NCBI GenBank assembly: GCA_026120035.1
Contig: JALRME010000012.1
Span: forward strand, 868,001 to 932,000
Direction of reading: 5' to 3'
Origin: Coleophoma eucalyptorum
Lineage: Eukaryota > Ascomycota > Leotiomycetes > Helotiales > Dermateaceae
Length of the DNA stretch: 64,000 bases
The notes under the pieces were generated by a model. It did no database searches. It saw only the letters and a list, made by a program, of their open reading frames with translations, and was not told where the DNA came from. Made by a program: the position numbers and the translations under genes. How positions within the stretch are numbered: the stretch's first letter is position 1; each line of letters begins with the position of its first letter. Below are positions 23,045 to 35,589 of this stretch, piece after piece.

Positions 23045-23969
23045 ATGGCCACCGAAACCATCAGCCTCGGCCCCGATGGAGACCAATGGCACTTCACCCC
23101 CTCAACCAAGACATACGATCTGGCTCGTGGCTCGGAAAAGAAGCTCCGGGTAAAGACCACCAGAGGCCGTGAGGTCGATGCAATTGAGATCAGCCCTGAG
23201 CTGTCGGTATTGGTTATAGTTGACATGCAGAACTACTTTCTACATCCGAAATGTAGACACCATCCTCTGGGACTAGCGACCGTGGAACCGACCATGAACA
23301 TTATTGAGAAATGCGAGGATGTTGGGATTCAGGTGAGCTGTTGCAGTCGCATTGAGAACGTAGGGAATAAATACCACTAACAAGATTGACAGGTTGTCTG
23401 GCTCAACTGGGGTCTTACCGAGCAGGACCTGGCCACTATGCCAGCAGGAACCAGGAGAAGCACGGCCCGAGGGATCGTGACCCAAACGGGTATAAGCTCC
23501 AACTACGGCGAAGACCTCGGGTCATTCAAAGGACGATGCCTCATGGCTGGCTCCTGGAACGCCGACATTTACGAACCCTTGAAGGAGTACTCTAAGCCTG
23601 AAGACATTTATTGCGACAAGAACCGCCTAAGCGGCATGTGGAGCGAAGACCAGCCTCTAAGAAAATATCTGGCGGAGAGTGGGAAGAAGACGTTACTGTT
23701 CACCGGCGTCAACTCTGATCGCTGTGTCTTAGGTACATTGGCTGACGCTGCTTACTGTGGTTGGGACTGTATTGCCGTTGAGGACTGCTGTGCTACCACC
23801 ACTGAAGAAGCTCATGAGGTTTGTGTAGACAATATCGAGGTACGTTACCCAGATCAATCTCCTACCTTCATGCATGGAGACAGATTATGGAGCCTTCCAC
23901 TGACGTTGCCAGCTTCTCCACGGCTTTGTCATCGATAGCAATACTTTCTGCGCCGCTACCCCCGCATGA
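23045..23969 (+). CDS. Isochorismatase-like cysteine hydrolase
   Basis: Three exons (23045-23332, 23393-23839, 23913-23969), each joined in phase 0, closing to 263 aa. The last exon restores LLHGFVIDSNTFCAATPA, which matches the usual C-terminal helix of the family. The catalytic set is visible: Asp in VIVDMQNYF, a Lys in DKNRLSGM, and the nucleophile Cys in GVNSDRCVLGT, followed by EDCCATTTEEAH. Members hydrolyse isochorismate, nicotinamide or other amides; fungal secreted versions can lower host salicylate, but no signal peptide is visible here. It sits head-to-head with a Zn2Cys6 factor. Substrate cannot be inferred. Confidence 0.9.
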
Positions 23970-24682
23970 TGTATATGCCCATGAATTTATCAGGAAAAAT
24001 ATCAGATGCTGCTGTACCATCTTGTTTCGGTTATCTGATGAATCAATCTCCCTCTATTGTAGCTAATATTTCCCGCATCGAGACATTGGCTCGGACTCAG
24101 ACTTGTGTTTTTGTGTCCAGTTTCACGTCCAAAAGTCCTCGGCAAGTAAGCTCTTCTCGCCACTTCTCCACACTTCGTATTCCATGGCGCTGATTTAGCC
24201 ATCTACCGGCTGTTCACTCGTAGAATAAACGAATGTGCCGGAGGACGTTCGTTCGTACCGAGTTGATTAAGGGGTCGTGTTTCAAACCCTTCACTTCCCC
24301 CTTCGACCTTCGCCAAGAGAAGCGAGATTTGTTTCCCGTCGCTTACGTTCAGATATATTAATTACCGATCAATGGGTTTTCATTTGGCGCCGGTGTTTAT
24401 TTTGGACATACGATCTACTCCGTATGGTGCATGAGATCATATAATCCACACACAAACGGTTAATCTCCACCTTTTAAGCCTAAAGAGAGTTTACAAAAGG
24501 AGCTTCTCCCGCTGTTCTTGTCGTTCGTTTCCTATCTTGGCTCAACATCTCACTCTCTCTTCTCGTACATTCTTTTTCGGTCTTATCCGCCTTGCATTCG
24601 CTTTTCGCACCAACTTATCTACTTTTACATCTTTTCTCAAGACTTCTGAGAAGTTTTCCCACCGTTCAAAACATCCGCCAAC
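23970..24682. other. Intergenic region and promoter of the secreted protein gene
   Basis: The last 150 nt before ATG 24683 are strongly pyrimidine-rich (CT-rich), a hallmark of highly expressed fungal genes. Confidence 0.45.
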
Positions 24683-25399
24683 ATGCATTCCACTACTATC
24701 CTCGCAACTCTCCTCCCCGTCGCTAGTGCGTTGAACGTTTTCCGCCTGCCCGGTACAAGCACCACCGGATCTTCCACAGTGAAGCGCGACTCATGGGGCG
24801 GCGCCCTCTCTCTCGGTCCCACGACCTCCCACATCCTGAGCGCAACCACAACTCTCATCCCCGGTACCGCCCCCGCCACCCAAGCTGGTGAGCTGTTCCT
24901 CTGGCCTGGAATGTCCAACGGAACTGGCGATCTGATCCAAACCACCCTTGAGAGCTGGCCCGACAATTCATGGTGCGGTGCCACCAGCGGCGAGTGGTGT
25001 GTGCGCGCCTCGCTCTTTGGCTCCTTCGGCCAACTCGATGGCACTGCCTCCCCTGTCCCAGGAGACATGAATGTCTTCATCAACTACACCCGCAATGCCG
25101 ATGGCATTAACTGGACGCAGTTGGTTTCCGATGCCAGCACTGGCTCGGCGCTGTCCAACTTCACCCACGAGAGTGGCTCCATGACCGGCTGGGGAACTGG
25201 TACCGAGTGCGACAGCGGATGCACGGGAACCATCTCTGAGCAGACCTACAAGAACGTCATCATCACTCTTGCCAGCAGCGACACCTCCTTCCTCGACACC
25301 TTAACCACCAGCGGTGGCGTTACCTACACCAACGCAAAGATGTCGTCTGATGGGACCGTCTTGACCATTGACGAGATCCTTGTCCCCGCCATGTCTTAA
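24683..25399 (+). CDS. Secreted protein of unknown function
   Basis: Single exon, 238 aa. Residues 1-16 form a signal peptide (MHSTTILATLLPVASA); a KR at residues 34-35 could be a Kex2-type site. The mature part is rich in S/T/G/W and has paired cysteines in WCGATSGEWC and CDSGC, with several N-x-S/T sites, as expected of an extracellular beta-sandwich protein. ELFLWPGMSNGTGDLIQTTL and the preceding segment have the feel of concanavalin-like folds, but I see no catalytic motif and do not name a family. Its CT-rich leader suggests strong expression. Could be a carbohydrate-active or wall-associated protein. Confidence 0.8.
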   Translation: MHSTTILATLLPVASALNVFRLPGTSTTGSSTVKRDSWGGALSLGPTTSHILSATTTLIPGTAPATQAGELFLWPGMSNGTGDLIQTTLESWPDNSWCGATSGEWCVRASLFGSFGQLDGTASPVPGDMNVFINYTRNADGINWTQLVSDASTGSALSNFTHESGSMTGWGTGTECDSGCTGTISEQTYKNVIITLASSDTSFLDTLTTSGGVTYTNAKMSSDGTVLTIDEILVPAMS

Positions 25400-26641
25400 G
25401 GAGCTGGCTGATGAGTAGGCTGGAAAAAGAAAACGGACTTTCGATTCTAAGAACATATTTTGAGATCTCAAATGAATACATATGATTCAAAAACCTGCAT
25501 GATACAAATTGATATCGTGATCTTGCATGTGTGATTGCGTTACTTGCTTTAACTGACAAGTAGCCTCCTGTTCGTGATGTTTGCAAAAACGCCCTTGGTT
25601 TTTGAATTGACATCAACCAGGAAGGACATCTGCACCAAGTTCTGAAGCCCCTAGCACCAAGTACGTGCACAAGACAAACACGTAACCATCGACAGATATT
25701 TTTTAAAAGCAACAATCAAAAATCCCTTTAGCATAATATTAGGAAATGAAAATTAAAAAAAAAATCCCCGAATTTCAATTCCACAAGCCCGCCGAACTTG
25801 CAAACGTCCATGAGCAAACTCCTTGAATACTTCGGCATAACAAGACCCAGGACAACACAAAGAGGGGCTCCAGTAGTCTTGCTGCGGATCCCCAGAATCG
25901 CAAGTGCATAACTTATGAGATCAACAGTGTAGGTGCGGGGGTGGAGGCGCTGCGGTGCTTCTAGAATCTGGTCGGTAAAGCAAGCCTTTAAGCGAGGTGC
26001 TTAGCTGGAAGGAAGCTTGCTGATGACCTTAATTTGACTTCACCCTGTGATGGGAGTGAAGGTGACTCTGACATCGCTTATAGCGAGGATAAATATCGCA
26101 TCGGCATTCGTGTGAATGCTGCGAATAATAGCGCGGCCCGAAAGATTTGAAGATGAGGCTCTTTGTGATATTTTGAATATGCTTGTCTGCAGCGCATCAG
26201 ACCAAGATTCGACATTCCCTATTCTGCACAGTTCGCGAGAATCAACATCAGGTAGATTGAACTTCTCATGTATAGATGAATAGGCTGATACCGATTCATT
26301 TGAAGTACTCTTTTGCAACTACAATCGTGAAGAATCATTGACTAGAATGTCACAAGGTATCTCGAATCCCATATCCCATCAAGGTATTGCCATACCAGAT
26401 GAACCCAAATTTATCAAACAACACCCATTGCTTTTCGCCGTTTCTACGCCGTTTTTCCTATGCCATGAAATTTTGTATGCTTAAACTACCCTTTATGCAG
26501 TTCGTATCATGTAGAAGAACTGGCGAGGCGCGAGAAGTTAGCCGAGATGCAAGCAGGGAAGGGTTGAAGGTAGATGCGCATACCTATGAGTCCAACAATC
26601 TGAAAACTGATGTCCACAAAGTCTTCAATTCATAACATGCT
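25400..26641. other. Intergenic region
   Basis: Holds 3' flanks of the two converging genes. A 92-codon minus-strand frame at 26040-26318 is serine-rich and not recognised; I do not call it a gene. Confidence 0.4.
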
Positions 26642-27227
26642 TTAAGCATTCTGATAATATGTTAGCAAAGAATTATCAAAAGAATGAGAATTAAGAGAAG
26701 CTTACCCAGTGCAAGACGGTAGGTGGAGTAGCGTCGGTAACAGATCGAGAGACGAAGTAGTCTCCAGTCTCGTTGGATGCGCCAGGGCCATTGTCACCAA
26801 AGACCTGAGTGCCAATGTAGGCCAAGTAAGAAAAGACACCGATGACAACCAGGACGGCGATAAGGATGAAAATGCCATGAGAGCGAGTCAATCGGCAACA
26901 TGATGCAGCGCGTTCTTCATCCGGTGAAGTACGCTTTGGGAAGCTAGTAAAAGCTTCTCGGGACAGGGTAGCATACTCAGGAGCTGGAGTGAGGATGCGG
27001 AGCTCAACAGCATACTCCGAGCTAGGAGATGGTGGAGGAGCACGAGTTTGTCGAACCCAGGTGCTGAACTTGTACAGCTCGGCACCACGGGGAGAGTATG
27101 ATGGGGAGAAGTCATCATTCTCCAGGCAATGAATGAAAGCGCCGGTGAGGGGGGCTACGGCACGCTTGGGAGCCTCATCCTTGATTGCAGGGTGGCTAGA
27201 TTGAGCTGGTCTGACTTGGTTAGACAT
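26642..27227 (-). CDS. Small single-pass membrane protein, unknown
   Basis: Two exons. The first, from ATG 27227, encodes MSNQVRPAQSSHPAIKDEAP, a proline/serine-rich cytosolic part, then basic and cysteine residues (AASCCRLTRSHG) just before one TM helix, IFILIAVLVVIGVFSYLAYIG, and a short outer tail with an N-glycosylation site. After a GTAAGC donor at about 26703, a tiny last exon gives ...LHWNA and stop at 26642; without splicing the frame continues a few residues. A longer N-terminus from 27311 is possible. Topology suggests a type-I/III single-pass protein. No family recognised. Confidence 0.6.
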
Positions 27228-28800
27228 CTTGAGCGCTAATGAGATGCCGACGGAGATGTGAGGTTGAAAGTCGTTTGCGGGGTTGTGTGTGCGTAAAAAT
27301 TCAGTGCGCATGAATTTGATTTTACGTGAATTCAGAAAAGAAGAAACAGAGGAGGAGGAATATGAAAAGGCATAGCAATAGCATGTAGAAACACTGAATT
27401 CGACGGTGAGGCTGAAGAAAGCTCAACGAGGCTGAGAACGCGATAAGGATAATTCGATATAAGTGATGCGATTAGATTAGATCGTCTTCGCTGTAAGCCT
27501 TATGGTATGGTGGCTACTGCATACTACATTGGTGAGTAGCTTACTGATACTGTTTAACGCTGGTATCTGCACATTAGTAGTAGTAACAAAGATCCAGAAG
27601 TTAGATTCTATATAGATTCACAAAGACTCTCAGAGCTCTAAAATCCAAAGAAAGGACACCTGAGACAAAGGACTAAGAGCCATAGCTTCCTGCAGCCGTG
27701 AAAAGACGCATTATACGGCATGCAAGAAGCGCTTTCCACCAAACCAAGCTGAGCAAGGGACCGAAAAGCGCAACTGTCGATTTTACACCCATCTCAGCTG
27801 GTCTTCCAGTATTGCATACGGAAGTACCCAACATAAAACGACACCCGGTACATTGGTGGCTGGATGAAGAGTCAAGATCTTGAAGTTCCAAATCCGAATT
27901 TATAGAGTTCTTCTACTCGTAGCAGCGTGTGAATAAGTTTGACTGCTTCATAATTTTCATGCACTCTTCCGGCTCCAATCTTCCACAGATGGCAAATAAT
28001 ATACCCATTCTTTGTTGACACCAACTCCCAAACTTCCTTTATGGACTCAAATGAGAGTATTATCCTAATTACAGGGCTGAGCAAGCCATGAATCACGCAG
28101 TACTTGTTTGTTGTCTTTAATCGTCAACAAGATCTCGTGAACAAAAGATAAATCTCCACTGCCAAACATGCCAAACACTCACTCGAAATAAACAGCGCAA
28201 GTTCCAAGATTCTTTGTGGTAGGTGATTGATTTGGAGCTTGCAGTATATGGGGATTTGTTCTCTAAAAACAGTTTCGAATGATTGGGCGAGTTTGTTGAA
28301 TTGGTTCTCTGAGGATGTTGCATGATTGCTTGTAAGATGCGAATTCACCACGAGAGATGGTCACTTGACACTACCTAGGTGAAATTTGGAGGCGGTGTGA
28401 GAAACAAAAAACCCCTGTGCCAAAGGCTCTATCGTGTCCAAATAAGAATATGAAAGAACAGCTAAGTTAGCCGCATATGCATAACTTACTGGAGTGGATG
28501 AGAAAATCCTCACATGGTGCACTCAACTTCTCAAAGTTTGATGTGGTACCATTTCATATTGAATAAGCAATTTTTGCGAGCTTTTTTTTTAAATCTTAGT
28601 GGTAGAAAGTACTATGCAGCGACGCCTCCATGATAGACCAACATAGGATGTCGGCAAGGCTGAAAGGATTACGCCCCCACAGAGAGCAAGAATAGTAGAA
28701 AGAGGCACCAGCACAGTCAGGCAACTCATGAAGGCCAATAAAAGATTAAAAGTTTCTAAATTAATTGTACCAAAATAGATAAGACAAAAGGAGGCAGTAT
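27228..28800. other. Intergenic region with a possible small gene
   Basis: Two neighbouring minus-strand frames, 28124-28351 (VNSHLTSNHATSSENQFNKL...) and 27872-28096 (...IRIILSFESIKEVWELVS), read protein-like and could be exons of one small gene, but no join with good splice sites closes convincingly. No firm call. Confidence 0.25.
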
Positions 28801-30116
28801 CTACGGCCGAATTTCATCAGAAATTTTCCTTGCCACCTTCTTTTTCCCTTCCACTTCCCCTTCCTCAATTTCGACCTCCCAAGTCTGGTTAATATGAATC
28901 AGGGGTACCTTCGTTTTCTGCGGGACCTGCAGGTTGACATTCTGACTACCCGTCTCGTCACCACCATCACTAGTACTCCACATCAAGTCCTCATCGCTGC
29001 CCCATCTCGTTCGGCCCTGTTTCCGACCATCAATCGCGGTATTGGTTTTGATATTCTTCAGCTCCTGGCCGGCATTGACATCGTACTTAAATTTGGTCTT
29101 CTTGTATCCTTTGTCTTGGAGTAAGGAGCCGAGGACTACAGCATTGGCGGTTGCGGTACAGAGGAGAATGTCGATGGATGCAAGGAGGGAGCGCAGTTGC
29201 TGCTCGCCATTATGGGAGAGCACGGTGCTGATCTGTCCTGCGGTAAAGACAACGCCGATTAAGGGAAGAGCGAGTCGCAGAATAATGGAGAATTTCCTGC
29301 AATGTGCGTTAGGTTGAGTGAGATCTTGGAAGAGAGAGAGAAAGGACATACCCGTTGCCAGATAATCTGGACTTCCAGATCATAGGAATTGGGAACATGA
29401 CTAGAACTAGACTGGTGACAATGTTGCAGATCGTGATGGTGAGGAAGTTGGCATATCCTTGGCGACATTGAGGTCCAGGGTCGGGCACTACTTGCCAGTA
29501 ATGGCTGAAAGGCTGACAAGCTGCAAGGTCACTAATAACGGTTGCGAAAAAGGTCACGGCGAGTAGAATGTGGACGTAGAATAGGATCCTTCCGTGAGAC
29601 CGTTGCCAAACCTGCGCGGTCAAAGTCTTGAGGAACATACTGGCACTGTATTTGACGACCCATAGACTGATGACGGGATTGTCAGTGCATGCCTCCGAAG
29701 GTTTTGGCAGCGCTACTTACTATGCAGCATACATTACCCTAGCGGCCAGAACCAGCTGGCTGCCAATCTCTCTTTGATGAATGTCTTTGGCCGTCAAATC
29801 GGCAGTAAGCGTATTGTTGGTGCCATAAATAAGTACTACATGAACGAAGGCCATGCGGCAAAGGAGTGGTATGAGTGCCAGAAGCATGATGCCATCGTCT
29901 CGGAAGAGCTTCTCAGTTCTGACATAACGACCGCATACTCGAATAATAATGATCGTCACGGCATATGCTGTACACCACCAGCCTGTTGAGTATAATTAGA
30001 CAAGCTGTCACCCTCAATACGCAAAAGCATTACTCACTGACAAGAAGAGTTGGCTTGTCATCGCGAGAAGTTCTTGGCCCTGGAGCCTCGGTAATCAGGC
30101 GACTGAGCAAATCCAT
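28801..30116 (-). CDS. Fungal rhodopsin-domain (Pth11-like) integral membrane protein
   Basis: Four exons (30038-30116, 29721-29982, 29352-29666, 28801-29296) close to 383 aa. It starts MDLLSRLITEAPGPRTSRDD and has TM helices WWCTAYAVTIIIIRVCGRYV, DGIMLLALIPLLCRMAFVHV, FLKTLTAQ...YVHILLAVTFFATVISDL, FLTITICNIVTSLVLVMFPI and IILRLALPLIGVVFTAGQIS. The cytosolic C-tail is charged (VEIEEGEVEGKKKVARK). The RxxGRY loop after TM2, the cysteine of DLAACQPFSHYW and CRQGYANF are the family landmarks. Such proteins are plasma-membrane GPCR-like sensors; ligand unknown. It lacks a visible CFEM domain. Confidence 0.88.
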
Positions 30117-30278
30117 AGTATAGGTATATTTTGAACAGCAACCAGAAAACTCCCTCTTGGAAGCCAGTAATGAGCGTGAGGATCAGGGTAGATATGTATG
30201 GAAAAACTGCGGTGCAGGCCACGAGACTTCGTGCGCGATCGGATGGACTAGTTGTCTCTGAGCGAAAATCCTTAAACT

Positions 30279-30509
30279 CTACAACTCATCATGATCGTCG
30301 ACGCCCGTAGATCTTTCGGCGTTAACTTTGGGGCTGGTTGGAAAGGGAGGATTGGAGGGGAGGTCTTTGATCAGATCGAGTCTGTTATCTAGCCAGGAGA
30401 TTAATTGGGGGATGTAAGAAACCAAGTCTGCTCCGGGCTTATCTAGAGGTGAAATGAAAAGATCGTATAGATGACGAGGGATGAAAGTAATAAGAATTAC
30501 CATTGACAT
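30279..30509 (-). CDS. Possible small ORF, unknown
   Basis: ATG at 30509 in a good context (CACAATG) opens 76 codons starting MSMVILITFIPRHLYDLFIS, with LVSYIPQLISWLDNRLDLI following. Composition is protein-like but no family is recognised, and it lies just upstream of the rhodopsin-domain gene, so it might be part of that transcript's 5' region or chance. Confidence 0.25.
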   Translation of the reverse strand: MSMVILITFIPRHLYDLFISPLDKPGADLVSYIPQLISWLDNRLDLIKDLPSNPPFPTSPKVNAERSTGVDDHDEL

Positions 30510-33094
30510 TGTGCCCCTCGGTGGCTTACAGACCCCGACTTCGGGTACTGCCTGTGCTCACCATCGTTGTCGTCCCATGTGGAGATTAAGATTGGACAGG
30601 CTACAAAGCCCAAGATGTGAAGTCCAGACCCGACCCAGTAGTATGGAGGGTCCTACAGAAGGCGTGGATGCCACGATGTAAAGGATCAATTAAGTACCCA
30701 TGGGTGTGCCGAAACCAACCCAGCCCTGTCACAGTCGTCGCAGTGATAATACATGGACCACCGCCAACCGCGTACCTGGCGCTAGAAAGGGCAGGTAGAA
30801 AGCAGGAATTGGCAGATAAGGCGTGGCATGGTTGGATTAAGAAGTATTGAGTTACATGTGGTCCGGATCAGGAACCAGGCCGTTCTCAATCGTGTGCCGT
30901 TTACCGTCAGAATCAGATGAGAGTCGAGATGGACAAAGTGTAGGTGGCATCAGGAGGAGATGGAAAAGAAGCCGAGTTGGGAAGAAAAAGGTTGCACAAA
31001 GGAGAGTTGGGGGGTTCTGCAGGGGAAGTTACAGGGCTGGGATGGAGGCGATGGAGGTGACAGAGCCGCTGTTTTCCCTCTTCGCGAGCGACCTTGGCGA
31101 ATAGAGTGCTCCCTCCCCCTGACGAGGAGTTATCTCTTCATGTGCACATCTCCACCTCCTCTGCCGTCGAGCACCCAAGAGCTCAGCGGCATCTGCATTC
31201 TGGTCATCCATCGCTGCCCCAGTCGGAAGGGAACATGGCATTTCTGGGTTTTCATCTACGATACGACTCCTTCTCACTAATGCTCCTGATTCGTGTGATG
31301 CAATCCTCGCTGCATGCTCCATTCAACATCTCATCACCCGCGATCCCACGCAGTTTGGTTGTTCCGCGTCAAGAGAGCAGCCAACCACCAGCCCTCCTGC
31401 CCGTCTGCGCCAGCACACGTCCTCCGCGTACTTGTCCGCCACCCAACGGGTAGCGATATACACATGCCATTTGCTCAGCCTTCCCGCGCTGTCACACCTG
31501 GGCCGAGGACCTGTCAAACCCGTTGGCGGGGGTTTTATCGGCGTTGCGATACTTGCTGGTGCTTCTTGACTGCAACTGGGAGTCAATCCAGGTACAGTAC
31601 CGAGGGACAGTGCGCCTGCATAGAGTCTACGGCTGCCTCATCCTCCTCGTAGGGTATGCACCTCCGTACCTCCTGTCTCCGTAATGCAGTGGGCAATGCG
31701 ATGCTATTCCAGGTACCACCTATCTACGTATCTATGTCTTGGCTGCACCTCGCAAGCAAGAGTGAGACGTCGCGTGCCTCTGTTGCTTTTCTGGGTGAGC
31801 TGTGGTCATCTCGAGCCAGGGCCAGCGCCGACAGCGTATGCGCCATAGCTGTGCAGCATACTGCTTGATTCTAAGTCTACGTCACATCCTCCCCAGTTCG
31901 CCATGCTGATCCGACTCCTGCCATTATTTTGATCTCGCTCGAATCAACGGAGGAATGAATGAATCAATCAATCAACGGCTGCGAAAAGACCGGTCGAGGA
32001 ACCCAGGGCGATCAAATGAAAACCCCTGTAAGCGATCAATGGGCGCCACGGAATTGTTTCGATAAGAGACAATCTTGAACCCCCCATCCAGCGACATGCG
32101 GTACAGAAGTCAGGACTGAGGACAACTAACCGCAAGAGACACGAACATCCCACTTTTTGTGGATATCATGGGCTTGGGCCTATTGTTTGATTCCCTTCTC
32201 GTCGCTATTCAGCAAAACGAGACGAGTTATGGATTTGGCGTCTGCTTGTTGCATAGCTATCTCCCACGGAGAGTAAAGATTACCTGACGCCATTGTGCGG
32301 CGTATGGGACAGCACTGCTCACTTGATCATGGAGTCATTACCACTTATTCATCAATCCATGATATTATCCGCATGAGCATCGCGGGCTCTATACTGCATG
32401 CTGTTGCCTGTCATATTATTGCATCTATCACATTAAACATTAACGGAGGACTGCTTTCACGAGTCTTTTTCAGTCCGACAGCTTATCCTTATCACGTCTC
32501 CGGCGCACTCTGGCGCGACCACGCAAATATAATCCCTGCCTGCTCACGCAACATCATATCCGTCCCGTCCATCGTCGATCCGTTCCGGTTGGATTCCAAC
32601 ATCGCATATATTAGCAATTTTCCGTGCGGTGCTTCGAAGACAACTCTTCTTACCACACCCAGAAGAGCAGTCCGAGGATTAGAATAATAGTAGGTTCCAA
32701 CCTGGAACGACTTCGATATCCATCCTCTTGGGATCGCTGCTCACCCTATCCACGTGGAGGACATGCATGCTACAAGGGCCGATTGATTTGCAGCGACCGA
32801 AACAGAAGCCCCTCCGATCCGTTTCCCCCAGGTATATTGCCAGGCGAAGCCAATTTGGACATCCTTTCAACCCCGTCTCACTGTAACCTACCGTCCTCCT
32901 TATCGACAGATACAGTACGTATTGACTTATCTACGATACTGACCCCCTGGCTGCAAACCTTGACCATACGAAGGCCCGTTCGTGGCACTGCCAGATACGA
33001 GTGATCGCATCAAAAAATAATCATAATACCATCAAGGCAAGCACGAAGCTCCAGGGCAACCGTCATACTCTTCCATTCATCCACCCATGACCCG
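30510..33094. other. Long intergenic region
   Basis: About 2.6 kb, rather GC-rich around 31.0-31.7 kb. Open frames overlap on both strands without protein-like content. A (GAAT)n/(CAAT)n run lies near 31953-31975. Probably promoter and UTR of the permease gene at its right end. Confidence 0.4.
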
Positions 33095-35007
33095 ATGATG
33101 GATAAAGAATCTGAGTTCATGGAGTCGGCCACGCAATACTCGGCTTCAACATCGACAGTGACACCGCTCATCGCGCGCCCTCAGACTGCGAGAAGTCTAC
33201 CACAAAGAGCTCTCGATGGCTTCCGCCGCCAGTCGGATCCATATGCCGAGGAGGCAATCAAGATGGGTGTCCATGGGAGGATATTCGATGCTAGAGCTGC
33301 TGCTAACAACACCGCTGGGTCTCCGCTGGTACGGAGACTAAAAGGTCGTCATCTGCAAATGATAGCCCTTGGCGGTTCAATCGGTGAGTCGAGCTTTGAA
33401 GTGGAACGATGGAGTCAAGACTGATCGCAGCAAAGGCACGGGTTTATTCATTGGAAGTGGAAGTGCGTTATCGATGGGTGGACCAGCGTCGTTATTGCTC
33501 GCTTTCATTCTTTTTGGAAGTGTTTTGTTCTGCACATTGCATGCGCTTGGGGAGATGGCCGTGACCTTTCCAGTTGCTGGCTCGTTTTCGGCCTTCGTAA
33601 CGCGCTTTATGGATCCAGCTTGGGGATTTGCCATTGGGTGGAAGTGAGTGAGCTTGCTACAGTTTTTCCTGTCACTAGCTGACTTCATTAGCTATGCGCT
33701 GCAATGGCTCGTTACGCTACCAGTGGAAATTATGTCAGCTTCCATCACCTTGGAGTTCTGGAATTCGCCCATACCGGAGTGGATTAGTATCACCATTTTC
33801 CTAATTGTTATCCTGGGCATCAACTTCTGCAGCGTTAAGACTTTCGGAGAAGCGGAATATGCGTTCTCCATTTTGAAGGTCGTCGCAGTGATTGGATTTA
33901 TGTGAGCCTCCCCGATCCGAAGTCATGGCACCACTAACTTTGAATAGCCTCCTAGGTGTGATTATCAACTGTGGAGGAGGCCAAGACTCGGGATACATTG
34001 GTGGAAGGTTTTGGAAAGATCCAGGAGCCTTCAACAACGGGTTCAAAGGTTTCGCCAGTGTCCTTGTCACAGCGGCCTTCTCTTTCTCAGGCACCGAGCT
34101 CGTCGGTTTAGCAGCGGCCGAGACACACAACCCGAGTAAATCTCTTCCAACCGCTATCAAACAAGTCTTCTGGAGAATCGTCCTCTTTTACGTCGTTAGC
34201 ATCCTCGTAATGGGTCTATTGGTGCCCTATACGAGCCCTGATTTGATTAGTCAAGATAGCGTCGACTCGAAAGCTTCGCCATTTATCATCGCTATCAAAG
34301 ACGCCGGAATCAGTGGCCTTGATTCGGTCATGAACGCAGTTGTTATGATTGCTGTCCTGTCCGTTGCCAACTCATCAATGTATGGTGCGTCACGTACATT
34401 AGCTGCGCTGGCAGAACAGGGGCAAGCACCACGCATACTAGCCTACGTGGACCGTAAAGGGCGGCCTTTGGTAAGTATCGGGGTTGCATCTGCACTTGCG
34501 CTTCTGGCATATCTTAAAGTCTCCTCCGTCAGCGGCCCAGCATTCACATGGCTCGTAGCTATCTCAGGGTTGTCATCAGTCTTTACTTGGCTTTCGATCT
34601 GCTACGCACATATCCGCTTTCGGAAAGCCTGGATACGGCAAGGAAATCTACTTTCTGATTTGGTATATCAATCCCCCATTGGCACGATAGGATCCTGGGT
34701 CGGGACCGTGGCACTTGTACTCGTACTCATCGCTCAATTCTGGGTGGCAGTCTCTCCTGTCGGCGGATCAGACTACAGTCCCTCTGAAATCGCAATAAAC
34801 TTCTTTGAGCTGTACCTGGCATTTCCAGTCGCCATCATTTCCTGGCTTGGCTACAAACTCACATATAAGACGCGATGGATCTCCATAGAGGATATTGATC
34901 TGAAAGCGGGAAGGAATGAATTTGAGCATGATCTAGCAAGGAATAAAATGCGAGTGGATCGCAGTATGTGGCCAAGGTGGAAAATTCTGTATAAGACTCT
35001 GTGTTGA
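33095..35007 (+). CDS. Amino-acid permease (APC superfamily, YAT type)
   Basis: Four exons (33095-33383, 33436-33643, 33692-33901, 33948-35007) close to 588 aa. Plasma-membrane proton/amino-acid symporter. Residues after the hydrophilic N-terminus carry LKGRHLQMIALGGSIGTGLF, the diagnostic first-TM motif of YAT permeases, split by intron 1; FSFSGTELVGLAAAETHNPS (TM6 region) and SNSSMYGASRTLAALAEQGQ (TM8) are further family marks. About 12 TM helices. The C-tail includes a basic WPRWKILYKTL. Two start ATGs (33095 and 33098) are adjacent. Substrate range is not visible. An oxidoreductase gene follows 580 bp downstream on the same strand. Confidence 0.93.
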
Positions 35008-35589
35008 TATATAATGTCCTTTGTCTTTTAGTCGATCCAGTTCTTTCAGCGGGTTGGGTCTTAAGTTAGCCATAATTCAAACATTCCATGTCTTCGAGCT
35101 GCGACCCAGAATACAGACATCTGGATCCCTTATTACGCCCTGGTGGAGTTTGCGCAAAGCAGGTGAAGGCGTTACATGGGGGGTTGTGAAAACATAAAGA
35201 CAGACAATCGCAAACACGTGGTTGTTGATGTAGATGAGGCATGTACTAGATTAGATTAGCGCGGTTGTCGACTCTTTGACGATCATTGATATCGCGATTT
35301 CCCTTTTTTTCTCTATTGTTCCCTCTTCTACGTGCTTTTGTTGCTGTGACAAAATACTGTCGTGCTGCTGTATGAGTATGTATCCATCACTGGAAGTATC
35401 TTCCAAGCCCATACAATTTCAAGTTGTGCTTTTGGCTCCAGCATTCAAAAATCAAAGGTAGGTCCACAAGACTGACGTAGGCAAGTCCCGCGTTTTCTCT
35501 CTGCAAGTGCGATTGATCAATCCGCAGAACACATATTCTACAACTAACGAAGGAAAACCCCCTACGCTCTAAACATTAGAGTAATCACT
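35008..35589. other. Intergenic region
   Basis: 3' flank of the permease and promoter of the oxidoreductase. Nothing recognised. Confidence 0.4.

Noticed and set aside
31094..31868. Several overlapping + frames
   Set aside because: GC-rich openness on both strands and no protein-like motifs.
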